From positions 1 to 59,231 of the forward strand of contig JAFKKH010000035.1 of NCBI GenBank assembly GCA_017305665.1: DNA of 59,231 nucleotides. The letters run 5' to 3'. The DNA comes from Hyphomicrobiales bacterium (GTDB lineage: Bacteria > Pseudomonadota > Alphaproteobacteria > Rhizobiales > Xanthobacteraceae). Positions 1 to 6,754 of this stretch are shown piece after piece (within the stretch, counting starts at the first letter, position 1; the number at the start of each line of letters is the position of its first letter). The notes under the pieces were generated by a model. That model was not told the DNA's origin and searched no databases. It worked only from the letters and a program-made list of their open reading frames with translations. Position numbers and translations under genes: made by a program.

Positions 1-1250
1 TATCGGCAAGAACGTCTTTCACGTCGTCGGACTGGACGCCACCGGGGTGCCGATCCAACGAGCAACTTTCCGGCGGGAGACGCTACTGCAATTCTTCGAA
101 CGCGCAACGCGGAGCTTGGTCGGTATGGAGGCCTGTCCCGGTTCCCAGTGGCTTGCGCGCAAGCTGACGGCGCTCGGACATACGGTGCGCATTGTGCCGG
201 CCAAGTTCGTGAAGCCGTACGTGAAGTCTAACAAGAGCGATATCATCGACGCAGAGGCAATTGCCGAAGCCGTCTCGCGCCCGACGATGCGCTTCGTCGA
301 GATCCGGTCGCCCGATCAGGTTGATCTACAGGCGCTCCATCGTGTCCGCGACCGTCTCGTTGCCCAGCGCACGCGCGTGATCTGCCAGATGCGCGCCTTC
401 TGCCTCGAGTACGGCATCGCGATGCACCAGGGCGCCGGCAAGTTCAAAGCCGATTTGCCGCAAGTGTTGGCTGATGAACAGAATGACCTTAGCCCGGCGA
501 TGCGAAGGCTACTCGCCGTATTATTCGACGACGTGAAGTGTCTGGAGACCCGCATCCGAGAAGTCACTAAGGAGATCGAGGCTGTCGCCGCTGCCGATGA
601 CACGGCACGCCGTCTCATGACGATTCCAGGGATTGGGCCGCTCGCTGCGACAGCCCTCCTGGCGGCGGCCGGTCGCGGTCTTCAGTTCCGGAAGGCACGC
701 GACATGGCAGCCTGGCTTGGACTTGTACCTCGCGAGTACTCGACCGGCGGCAAGACGACACTACTCGGCATTAGCAAGAGAGGGAGTTCGTACCTGCGAC
801 GCCTCCTTGTTCATGGCGCCCGGTCGTGCCTGCTCCACCTCGATCGGTCACGCGACCGGCTCGGAACGTGGATCGACGCTCTGCAGCGCCGGATGCATAA
901 CAACAAGGTCACCGTGGCGCTTGCCGCCAAGATGGCCCGTGTCGCCTGGGTGGTGATCACCAAGCCGGGCGCGACCTACGAGCGGCGTAGGCCGGCGGTA
1001 GCCTGATCCACGTCCTCGACCAGCTGCGAGGCTCGGGATAGTGATGACGAGACAGTCGATCGGCGCACCGTAAGCTCTGGGCAAAAAAGCGGGCCTCCAG
1101 CCCGAGCCAGTTATTCGAGAACGGCGCGCGCGGATCTCATCATGGCCTGGCTGCAACAGCAGCCCACTCGCGAGAGGCCGGATACATTTATGCGGACTGG
1201 AACGTCAGACCGAACCTGACCCTTGCAACGACGGGGCGGACCATACATTT
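1..1250 (+). mobile_element. IS110/IS1111-family element, 5' end cut by window edge
   Basis: The element contains the transposase at 2-1006 and a 3' noncoding tail to about 1250. The tail ends near a GGGCGGACCATACA string of the kind I associate with 3' ends of rhizobial IS110 copies; that link is from memory. The next bases are the broken end of an IS3-type orfA on the other strand, so the IS110 copy appears to have landed in, or recombined with, an older IS3 element. No target duplication is expected for IS1111 types. The right boundary is approximate. Confidence 0.7.
2..1006 (+). CDS. IS110 (IS1111 group) DEDD transposase, 5'-partial
   Basis: The frame is open from base 2, reading IGKNVFHVVGLDATG before the first internal GTG (base 47), so the true start lies outside the window. 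The N-terminal DEDD nuclease part shows the V-G-M-E-A-C glutamate motif and the N-K-S-D-I-I-D-A-E-A aspartate motif. The C-terminal transposase_20 part shows MTIPGIGPLAATAL followed by WLGLVPREYSTGGK and an arginine-rich tail. No stop interrupts it, so the visible part looks functional. IS110 enzymes act by a DEDD/serine mechanism guided by a noncoding end RNA. Confidence 0.9.
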   Translation: MGKNVFHVVGLDATGVPIQRATFRRETLLQFFERATRSLVGMEACPGSQWLARKLTALGHTVRIVPAKFVKPYVKSNKSDIIDAEAIAEAVSRPTMRFVEIRSPDQVDLQALHRVRDRLVAQRTRVICQMRAFCLEYGIAMHQGAGKFKADLPQVLADEQNDLSPAMRRLLAVLFDDVKCLETRIREVTKEIEAVAAADDTARRLMTIPGIGPLAATALLAAAGRGLQFRKARDMAAWLGLVPREYSTGGKTTLLGISKRGSSYLRRLLVHGARSCLLHLDRSRDRLGTWIDALQRRMHNNKVTVALAAKMARVAWVVITKPGATYERRRPAVA

Positions 1251-1261
1251 TTTGACAGAAC

Positions 1262-1492
1262 CCGGTCCAGCGACAGGTCGGCGACAATCCGCTTCAGCTT
1301 GGTGTTCTCGTTCTCGAGCTGTCGCAGCCGCTTCATCTCCGAAGGCATCAGCCCCGGATACTTCTTGCGCCAATTGTAGAAGGTCGCGTCGCTGATTCCG
1401 GCCTTCCGACACACTTCCGCAATCGGTGCGCCATCCTGAGCCTGCTTCAGCACGAACGCGATCTGCGCCTCTGAAAAATTCGATACCTTCAT
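1262..1492 (-). pseudogene. IS3-family orfA (HTH subunit), 3'-truncated
   Basis: From the ATG at 1492 the product reads as an IS3 OrfA: an HTH_Tnp_1 domain (FSEAQIAFVLKQAQDG, then CRKAGISDATFYNWRKKYPG) and the start of the leucine-zipper region (LENENTKLKRIVADLSLD). In intact relatives the next residues are of the type KEMLQ. Here the frame runs into unrelated sequence at about 1262, exactly where the IS110 tail ends, and stops at 1205. No orfB follows. The sequence just upstream (about 1530-1572, TTCAAACTGG ... GGGGGCACGTCAC) resembles an IS3 left end and recurs at about 49165-49205. Confidence 0.8.
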
Positions 1493-1540
1493 GGAACTCT
1501 CCTTGTCCCCGTCCGGGGATCATAAGCGGAAAATTCCAGT

Positions 1541-1984
1541 TCAAACTGGCCTAGTTTGCCGGGGGCACGTCACACGCCAACATGCACGCGATTGCCCGTC
1601 CGCGACGCAGGCCGCGGCTTGCGCACAGCGCCTATCCCCTGTTCTAGCTCGACGGTGCCAAGATGGTTCGCCTGCGAAGCAGGCAGACGCCTGATTCGGC
1701 TTCGGTCCAGCCCAGCGAACATTCGGAGTCGACGTCCGACTCCGCGCCGTTATGTTCATCGTCCTCAGCCTCACGGCCTTGGTCGGCGTTTGCACAATGG
1801 TAGGCTTGGGAAACGTCCTCAGGACGCAGGCCGAATCCGAGCCATCCGAAGGCCGGGTGTCGGGGTCTGGATCGAGCGTATCCAGCAGATCGATTAGCAA
1901 GTCGATCTGTGCCTCAATGGCTTGGCGAGTTATCGGCGTCGGTGTGGTATTGGTGGCCTTAGCCTTAGGCATGGTGCACTCCAT
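1541..1984 (-). pseudogene. Acidic hypothetical protein, frameshifted
   Basis: The reading from the ATG at 1984 is convincing to about 1860 (ITRQAIEAQIDLLIDLLDTLDPDPD). The conserved character then moves to another minus-strand frame (GWLGFGLRPEDVSQAYHCAN, then AEDDEHNG and CSLGWTEAESG). Acidic proteins with repeated E/D-x-S-L-G-W segments are common near phage remnants in Bradyrhizobium-type genomes. I infer a one-base indel at about 1845-1861. The C-terminal residues of the uninterrupted frame (SACVLRTFPKP onward) are then out-of-frame. Function is unknown. Confidence 0.5.
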
Positions 1985-2037
1985 GGCTGGGTTAGGGCCG
2001 GGCCGGAAGTTGGCGCTTCCGTTCGCCCGGCTTTTTT

Positions 2038-2076
2038 GGTAAACCTAATTTATGGAAAAGTCGATTACGGTAAACC
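2038..2076. promoter_or_regulatory. Paired GGTAAACC repeats around the RHH gene start
   Basis: GGTAAACC occurs at 2038-2045 and again at 2069-2076. The first copy is preceded by a run of six T and the second is followed by a run of six A, giving an imperfect mirror arrangement. The copies start 31 bp apart, close to three helical turns, and bracket the ATG at 2052. Ribbon-helix-helix proteins often bind paired short sites over their own promoter, so this is a candidate autoregulatory operator. That is inference. Confidence 0.35.
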
Positions 2077-2240
2077 AAAAAAGGCGCGGCCGGCCCGCCA
2101 CTGGTCGCGATCCAGTAAGCGCGGTGCGCCTCCCCGAGGATGTTACAGCCCGGGTTGATGCGTGGGCTGAAGCGCATGAAGTTTCCCGCAGCGAGGCTAT
2201 CCGCCGCCTTGTAGAACAGGCGCTTAAAGGAAAAAGATAA
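2052..2240 (+). CDS. Ribbon-helix-helix (CopG/MetJ-type) DNA-binding protein
   Basis: This is a 62-residue protein. A basic N-terminal tail (NQKRRGRPATGRDP) leads into the RHH core: a beta strand VSAVRLPEDV, helix A TARVDAWAEAHE, then VSRSEAIRRLVEQAL. Such proteins dimerise through the beta strand and bind DNA as repressors or antitoxins. No good Shine-Dalgarno sequence precedes the ATG, so translation may be leaderless or weak. The adjacent gene at 2245 follows after 4 bp. No RelE/ParE-like toxin is seen beside it, so an orphan repressor is more likely than an antitoxin. Confidence 0.8.
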   Translation: MEKSITVNQKRRGRPATGRDPVSAVRLPEDVTARVDAWAEAHEVSRSEAIRRLVEQALKGKR

Positions 2241-2244
2241 ACCC

Positions 2245-2472
2245 GTGCCACCACGCGCAAGTCACCTCCCCCATTACCGCGAGCGGAGCGTTATGCAATT
2301 GCTGCGCGATCGTGGCGAACTGCAGGCGAAACAACTTTACCCGGCGGGCAGGATAACGCTGGAAACTTTGGAAGCGAAAGGATGGATCGAGGCAATAGGG
2401 ACGGAGACCTATCGGCTTATTGCGGACGGCCTAGCAGCGATGAAGGCCAAGATTCCGCCATCCATGCGCTAG
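2245..2472 (+). CDS. Small winged-helix-like hypothetical protein
   Basis: A GTG-initiated 75-residue protein 4 bp after the RHH gene, so probably co-transcribed. The pattern YRERSVMQLLRDRGELQA, then GRITLETLEAKGWIE and a short wing TETYRLIADGLAAMKAKIP, looks like a small winged-helix fold that ends in L-A-A-M-K-A-K-I. I do not recognise a named family. The last four bases overlap the stop of the convergent gene on the other strand. Confidence 0.65.
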   Translation: MPPRASHLPHYRERSVMQLLRDRGELQAKQLYPAGRITLETLEAKGWIEAIGTETYRLIADGLAAMKAKIPPSMR

Positions 2473-2732
2473 ACGGATGCATCTGCATCGTTCGAAATTC
2501 TGAAGATGCGAAAGTCCTGCTGTCGAATCTTGGGATACGCGCTCACCGCCTGAGGGCTCTCTGCCATCGCCATCTTTTGGAGAGCAATTCGAAGGGCACC
2601 GTCCGCTTCTTTCATGTAATTGCGAAGCTCTCTCCGCTCAAAGGTGGTAGACGTGGGATCGGCAAGGTACCGCCAGGCCTTTCTGAGCCATTCCTTCAAC
2701 GCCTGTACATCTTGATTCAGCGCATCGGTCAC
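2469..2732 (-). CDS. Hypothetical protein of a rhizobial helical family
   Basis: The conserved part is VTDALNQDVQALKEWLRKAWRYLADP, then FERRELRNYMKEADGALRIALQKM. It is predicted to be helical and is reminiscent of small Bradyrhizobium proteins with an F-x-R-R-E-x-R-N motif. I chose the GTG at 2732 (MTDALN...) because residues upstream of it, from the ATG at 2813, look non-conserved. The C-terminus (QDFRIFRISND) is also typical of that family. Function is unknown. Confidence 0.6.
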   Translation of the reverse strand: MTDALNQDVQALKEWLRKAWRYLADPTSTTFERRELRNYMKEADGALRIALQKMAMAESPQAVSAYPKIRQQDFRIFRISNDADASV

Positions 2733-3008
2733 GGCCCAATCCAAGAAAGCGGTGCTCGACCACCTTACGCGATTCGAGCGTGATTGCGGAACGCCCACGA
2801 AACCAACGGCCAACGGTAGAAGGCCGCCTTGCCAGCGACGGGACTTTAAATTCCGAACGCCTGCCTTAACTGGCTCGCTAGGGAAAACCCAATCGCATCT
2901 CGCGCGACGGCGAATCTTAAAATGCCACTGAGCAGACTCAAGAAATATTTAACGAATTATTATCCAGAAAGAGCCATGCTGGAGGATATTTTATAGCAGG
3001 TTTTTTGC

Positions 3009-3248
3009 ATGGTCGAAACGAGGCGCGCGCCCCGATTTCGGGTAACGAAAGCTGCAAAGATCGGCATCGCGAGGGACGCTCGCAGTTGCATAATTCGCGA
3101 CTTGTCCGAAACCGGCGCCGCGATAGAGATCGAAAACCCGAAAGATGTCCCTGATGAATTCACTCTGGACATAACGGAAGATAACTTGAAATTGCCCTGC
3201 CGCGTTGTGTGGCGAGCGCAGTTCAGGATTGGTGTTGCGTTCGAATGA
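3009..3248 (+). CDS. Single-domain PilZ protein (cyclic di-GMP receptor)
   Basis: This 79-residue protein consists only of a PilZ domain. The N-terminal ETRRAPRFRV supplies the arginine motif (RxxxR type) and RDLSETGAAIEIE supplies the D-x-S-x-x-G motif, the two c-di-GMP contact sites. The barrel ends with CRVVWRAQFRIGVAFE. It probably acts as a stand-alone cytoplasmic c-di-GMP sensor with an unknown partner. It is flanked by gene-free stretches and appears monocistronic. There is no clear Shine-Dalgarno sequence. Confidence 0.85.
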   Translation: MVETRRAPRFRVTKAAKIGIARDARSCIIRDLSETGAAIEIENPKDVPDEFTLDITEDNLKLPCRVVWRAQFRIGVAFE

Positions 3249-3414
3249 TACACCGATTGATGCCACGGCCTTTCAACAGGCACGACCTCGCTTGGGGCCG
3301 GCTCGTCGCGATCACCGCCCCTTGATTGGACAACGTTTAGAGTTGCCAAACTATAGCGCCTAGAGCGGACTTACCCGCGTCCGTCCCGAACTTTCCCAAG
3401 TATTGAACCTTGCG

Positions 3415-3446
3415 CCCGCCGGATCGCTTTTTCGGCGGGTGTTTTG
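3415..3446 (+). terminator. Rho-independent terminator
   Basis: CCCGCCG (3415-3421) pairs with CGGCGGG (3433-3439) and is followed by TGTTTT. It lies about 170 bp beyond the PilZ stop and may end that transcript or an unannotated RNA. Confidence 0.6.
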
Positions 3447-3611
3447 TATCCTATCGTAACCGCAACCCTTCACTTGCACCAAAATTGGCCAGACTTAACG
3501 CTTGGAACCCAACCCCGACTGTGGCAGGAGTGTGGCCGGTCCGGGTAACGACCTAGGGCTCCAGGAAACAGCATTTCTCAGGCCTCGCCATTCGTGGCGG
3601 GGCCCTTTTTT
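3447..3611 (+). ncRNA. Candidate small RNA ending in a strong terminator
   Basis: This stretch has no convincing protein frame but ends in a very strong hairpin. GGCCTCGCCA (3581-3590) and TGGCGGGGCC (3595-3604) form a 10-bp stem on a TTCG tetraloop, followed by a T-rich tract. Another terminator sits just upstream (3415-3446). Two terminators in about 330 bp without a gene suggest a short independent transcript. The 5' end is unknown and no Rfam family is recognised. Confidence 0.3.
3581..3611 (+). terminator. Strong Rho-independent terminator with TTCG loop
   Basis: A 10-bp GC-rich stem (one G-T pair) closes a TTCG tetraloop, followed by CTTTTTT. It belongs to whatever transcript crosses 3447-3580. 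Confidence 0.7.
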
Positions 3612-3755
3612 GAGGGTTTGACGAAGGAGTTACAACTTTGCGCGACAGTCGGGCGCTGGTTTCTCAGACCGGCAAAAAGGACCGTCGACCACAAAGCCCA
3701 GCCGCTTCCCAGCGGTCGGCGGTCCCCTCTCATTCTGAATCGTTCATGATCCGGC

Positions 3756-3896
3756 TCACCCCGCCCGCTTCAACTCCCGCCGAAGCGCCTTCCAGCCCAC
3801 GTCCTGCTCTGGCGTGATCGGCTCGCCAACCATGTCGCTCTCCCATCGATAGACAACACGCTGATGAACACCGCGCACAGCCGTTGATGGAATCAT
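3756..3896 (-). CDS. Small hypothetical protein (46 aa)
   Basis: From the ATG at 3896 the frame reads MIPSTAVRGVHQRVVYRW, then ESDMVGEPITPEQDVGWKAL and RRELKRAG. The amphipathic, charged C-terminus is protein-like, while the other two frames here are not. It starts on the last base of a nuclease fragment's stop region. I do not recognise a family. Length alone makes it uncertain. Confidence 0.35.
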   Translation of the reverse strand: MIPSTAVRGVHQRVVYRWESDMVGEPITPEQDVGWKALRRELKRAG

Positions 3897-3985
3897 AACC
3901 GAATGCGCTGCCGGTGAATCTCGATGGTGTCACCGTCGATTACTCTCACCTGCCCCGTCGGGTTCTGGAAAATGCAGGCCACGCC
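3893..3985 (-). pseudogene. Staphylococcal-nuclease-like (SNase) N-terminal remnant
   Basis: The minus frame contains GQVRVIDGDTIEIHRQRIRL and then a stop at 3893-3895. V-I-D-G-D-T-I-x-I is the diagnostic first strand and calcium-binding start of micrococcal-nuclease-like (SNase) domains, which normally continue with a G-I-D-A-P-E segment. Everything after R-I-R-L is missing. The frame is open further upstream (to 4132) but that part shows no signal. It is a gene fragment, probably left by a deletion. Confidence 0.5.
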
Positions 3986-4096
3986 GATAACATAGCGATA
4001 ACGATGAGCCAGTGTATTGCGCCACGATACCGCGTTGCGCCGGAACCGGTCGGGACATTTGCGAATTTGTTTTACGGATTCGCATGGGGTTAATAC

Positions 4097-4426
4097 GTGC
4101 CGACAAATGGGGAATATTCCGTCTGGTTTCATACGCCGCGCGGTGAAAGTGCCGGAAGGCTTATTCTCGAAGATGGGAAAATCACAGGGGAAGGCCCCGC
4201 GCTTTCATTTAGCGGCTCATACGTCATAGCAGGCGACAACTTCCTCGCAACTGTCACAACGTGGCGACGCGTCGAAGGCATTCCCTCTGTCGCAGGCGTC
4301 GACAATTTAGAAATAATCGTGTCCGGAAAAGCGGTCCGCGACAAGATCGTTGCATCGTGCAAGGGCTACGCAACAAACGCCCCTGAAATAACACTAGACG
4401 CCACGCTTGTACGTATACGGGATTGA
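4097..4426 (+). CDS. GrlR-like regulatory family protein
   Basis: A GTG-started 109-residue protein. EYSVWFHTPRGESAGRLILE, then DGKITGEG and SFSGSYVIAGDNFLATVTT resemble the calycin-like GrlR family. Its enteropathogen member represses type III secretion genes, but rhizobial members are small orphans of unknown role. Beta-rich repeats continue to LDATLVRI at the end. No type III secretion genes are in the window, so a secretion role is not implied. The family assignment is from memory of the pattern. Confidence 0.6.
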   Translation: MPTNGEYSVWFHTPRGESAGRLILEDGKITGEGPALSFSGSYVIAGDNFLATVTTWRRVEGIPSVAGVDNLEIIVSGKAVRDKIVASCKGYATNAPEITLDATLVRIRD

Positions 4427-4488
4427 CGCGTCACCCGCGCTAGGTCGTCGCCTATAATGGCTGCGCACCGTACAGGGAAGCTACAGCC

Positions 4489-4590
4489 TCAGGTTTCGAT
4501 CTTCGGCTTGTTCGCCAAGCACTGAGCAATGCGGGTCATGTCCTTGGTCTTGCCGCTTTTCAGTAGTCTTGCAAATTCGTCGATGTCCAT
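4489..4590 (-). CDS. Possible 33-residue protein
   Basis: From the ATG at 4590 the frame reads MDIDEFARLLKSGKTKDM and then TRIAQCLANKPKIET. It looks like a real helical peptide, and the frame stays open upstream with plausible residues (IGLGRSFIRTSKTLLP), so a longer product is possible. No family is recognised and the evidence is weak. Confidence 0.25.
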   Translation of the reverse strand: MDIDEFARLLKSGKTKDMTRIAQCLANKPKIET

Positions 4591-4838
4591 CGGCAACAAA
4601 GTCTTGCTGGTCCGGATGAAAGACCTTCCTAATCCGATATCGATGGAGCCAATTAATCAGCCAACCCAACATGATCGCTAACTACAGCGTCGCTCGCATC
4701 GTTGTGCAATCGAAAAAGCGGCATAGCTGGACGTCCTCTCTGGAGGTGCAAACGGCTCGAAATTCCTCTTGCTTCGGTCGCGCCCAAGCGGCTGGCTCGG
4801 CTATGCCGCCAGCATTCATCCAAGTGCAAGCAACCTTG

Positions 4839-4866
4839 GCCCGCCGCCCTCACGGCGGGTTTTTGT
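4839..4866 (+). terminator. Rho-independent terminator
   Basis: CCCGCCG, a CCCTCA loop and CGGCGGG are followed by TTTTTG. There is no recognisable plus-strand gene in the 400 bp upstream, so it may end an unannotated transcript. Confidence 0.6.
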
Positions 4867-4911
4867 TACAAACCCTTTGGCGCAGGTTGTTGCCCCGCCG
4901 GGGCTCGGATG

Positions 4912-5434
4912 GCGCACGATGCCAGCGCGTTACGCAGCCAGGATCCCAGGCGCGTCACGGTCGACACCACCGTGCAGCCGAAGGCCATCACCTTTCCGAC
5001 CGACGCCAAACTCCTGCATGCGGCCATCAAGGGGCTCAACCGCCTGGCGGCCAGGCACGGGGTCAAGTTGCGGCAGTTCTATTCCCGGATCGCCCGAACC
5101 GCGGCGATGATGGCGGGGCGCTACGCCCACGCCAAACAATTCAAGCGGCATCAACGGCAGTTGCGCCTGCTGTGCAGCAGGCCGGGCCGGATCATCCGCG
5201 ACATCCGCCGCAAGATCGAGCGACAGCCGGCGCTGCAACAGGCGTTTGCCCTCCCGCTTGGCCGGGCCACGCAGATCCGCTCGCAACAGCAGCGCCAGCG
5301 CGGCTGGAAGCTTTATTCGTTTCACGCACCGGAGGTCGAACAAGGGCAAGGCGGCGGCGCCTTGTGAGTTCGGCGTGAAGGCTTCCATCGTCACCAACAA
5401 TCGCCGAGCCCCAGGGCGGGTTAGCGAGGCGACT
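4912..5434 (+). pseudogene. IS5-family transposase internal fragment
   Basis: The frame at about 4912-5367 reads RVTVDTTVQPKAITFPTDAK, then LLHAAIKGLNRLAARHGVKL and SYSR-like segments, ending WKLYSFHAPEVE. VDTTVQ.KAI..PTDAKL is the first aspartate motif of IS5-type DDE transposases. After EVE the conserved continuation (CEFGVKASIVTNNRRAPG) is in the next frame, so a short deletion or frameshift lies at about 5340. Both the N-terminal domain and the rest of the DDE domain are missing. Confidence 0.75.
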
Positions 5435-5593
5435 AACGTTGACCATTCAGGTTAAGACCAACGTCCGATTGCACACTCGCTGGCGTACAAATAAAATGAA
5501 ATCGCCGTGAAATATTCCGCGCGGCGACTAGAGGCTGGCCGATCCGCGATATTGCGGACCATCGGCCTCGCCTTATGGAATGAGTTTTTCAAA

Positions 5594-5701
5594 ATGATTT
5601 TGGCAACCATTATCGGTGTGCTGGCCGTTTTGGCTGCAGCGCTTTTGGCCATCAGATCATACTACCGTAGGCGCGATGTGCTCTATCACGTGCGGCGTTA
5701 G
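5594..5701 (+). CDS. Small single-pass membrane protein, copy 1
   Basis: This 35-residue product has one hydrophobic segment (MILATIIGVLAVLAAALLAI) followed by a basic tail RSYYRRRDVLYHVRR. A second gene at 54420-54524 encodes the same architecture with an almost identical tail (RSYCRRRDVLYRVRR) but a different hydrophobic part. Conservation of the tail at protein level between two distant loci is the main reason to call it real. The likely topology is N-out/C-in by the positive-inside rule. Function is unknown. Confidence 0.6.
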   Translation: MILATIIGVLAVLAAALLAIRSYYRRRDVLYHVRR

Positions 5702-5897
5702 CGGGCACCCTCTTCAACATCTCCGCCTGAAACTCCAAGCACAACTTCCATCGGCTCTGGATGACATGTCGTCGGGCATCCATTGCCCTCCTGTTAACTA
5801 TTAATCTATGCCGCACGATTGAGCGATGGGCATTCGATAAACTCCCGTTAGAATTTTGACTTTCAGTCGGTAATTTTTGTCATCGAGATCCGTTTCA

Positions 5898-6116
5898 ATG
5901 GCTCCGATGTTTGATCCGTCGTCCGATTTACCCGACGGCACATTGATCGAAGTCGTTCGACTTCCTTTAACTATGCGAAACGCCTTGACGCATGCAGGCC
6001 TCAAAACTATTGGCGAAGTTCGCGCAGCCACCAATGATGAACTCCACTTCATTCCCGACATCGGCGCAAATTCCGTCACGTATTTGCGATTGACGTTGGG
6101 TCTTCGGACAACATGA
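5898..6116 (+). CDS. Small helix-hairpin-helix protein like RNA polymerase alpha-CTD
   Basis: A 72-residue protein. RLPLTMRNALTHAGLKTIGE, then VRAATNDELHFIPDIGANSV and TYLRLTLG follow the pattern of the RpoA C-terminal domain (LxxxxxNxLxxxxIxTIxxL, then IxxxGxxSxxxI). It is a stand-alone DNA-binding HhH module without the polymerase-assembly domain. It could bind promoter DNA or sigma/activator surfaces as an accessory factor. The ATG at 5898 is preferred; an in-frame TTG at 5877 is also possible. Confidence 0.7.
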   Translation: MAPMFDPSSDLPDGTLIEVVRLPLTMRNALTHAGLKTIGEVRAATNDELHFIPDIGANSVTYLRLTLGLRTT

Positions 6117-6204
6117 CAGCGCCTTGGAGATATCGCGCGCCGCGTGTGTTGCGCATCGCGCATCATGTGCTAAACCGCGTCTTCAACTCTGAAGGAGCGC
6201 CGTT

Positions 6205-6381
6205 TTGGCTAAGAAGAAACTTGTTCGCCGCGAATGGACTCGCGACGATATAAAAACACTCAAGACTCTCGCGAAGCAAAAGGCTGGCATCGCTAAGATT
6301 GCTAAAGCGTTGAATCGCACACCGGGTGCAACCGCTGCGAAGGCGCATATGCTGGGTTTGTCGCTGAGCACACGGCAGTGA
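6205..6381 (+). CDS. Small SANT/Myb-like DNA-binding protein
   Basis: A TTG start at 6205 follows a clear GAAGGAG ribosome site (6191-6197). The 58-residue product reads LAKKKLVRREWTRDDIKTL, then KTLAKQKAGIAKIAKALNRT and PGATAAKAHMLGLSLSTRQ. The W-T-x-x-D-x-x-x-L-K pattern, the second helix and the K-A-x-x-L-G-L recognition segment resemble SANT-like or GcrA-type N-terminal HTH units. Its stop overlaps the GTG start of the next gene (GTGA), implying translational coupling. Confidence 0.65.
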   Translation: MAKKKLVRREWTRDDIKTLKTLAKQKAGIAKIAKALNRTPGATAAKAHMLGLSLSTRQ

Positions 6382-6719
6382 CACGGGCGCTCAAGGCGAC
6401 GGCCTGGATATTATTGCTGGCCATCTTCGTCACCACGGATGGCCCCATCAGATTGCGCCCAACATTCGGTCATCCGAATGCGGAGCGGTTCGTTGCAGTC
6501 GCGATGCTCGGGTTTGCGTTCGCGCTCGCCTATCCACGCAGAATCCCGACTATTCTGATTTTTCTAGCTAGTGCTGTTTGCGGGTTCGAATATCTGCAGC
6601 ATTTCATTAGTTATCGACACGGAACCGAGCGCGACGCCCTGATCAAACTCGCCGGAGTTTTCGTCGGGGTCGGTGGTGGCACTGTCGTTGCCAGGCTCGC
6701 CACCCTTATCCGCAGTTGA
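6378..6719 (+). CDS. VanZ-like membrane protein
   Basis: A GTG-started 113-residue integral membrane protein with about four hydrophobic segments. TDGPIRLRPTF, then ERFVAVAMLGFAFALAYPRR and an E-Y-L-Q-H-F ... RDALIKLAGVFVG segment follow the VanZ-like layout. VanZ relatives are linked with glycopeptide tolerance in Gram-positives, but the rhizobial versions are uncharacterised. It is coupled to the preceding SANT-like gene by a 4-bp overlap. Confidence 0.65.
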   Translation: MTRALKATAWILLLAIFVTTDGPIRLRPTFGHPNAERFVAVAMLGFAFALAYPRRIPTILIFLASAVCGFEYLQHFISYRHGTERDALIKLAGVFVGVGGGTVVARLATLIRS

Positions 6720-6754
6720 CCTGTCTGCACTACCCGCCGTTAGGTATGCGGGCA

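Noticed and set aside
2052-2472. Toxin-antitoxin pair (RHH gene plus following gene)
   Set aside because: The second protein looks like a winged helix and has no ParE/RelE, PIN or Fic features.
4671-5378. 235-codon frame over the IS5 fragment
   Set aside because: The transposase signal is in another frame; this one is compositional.
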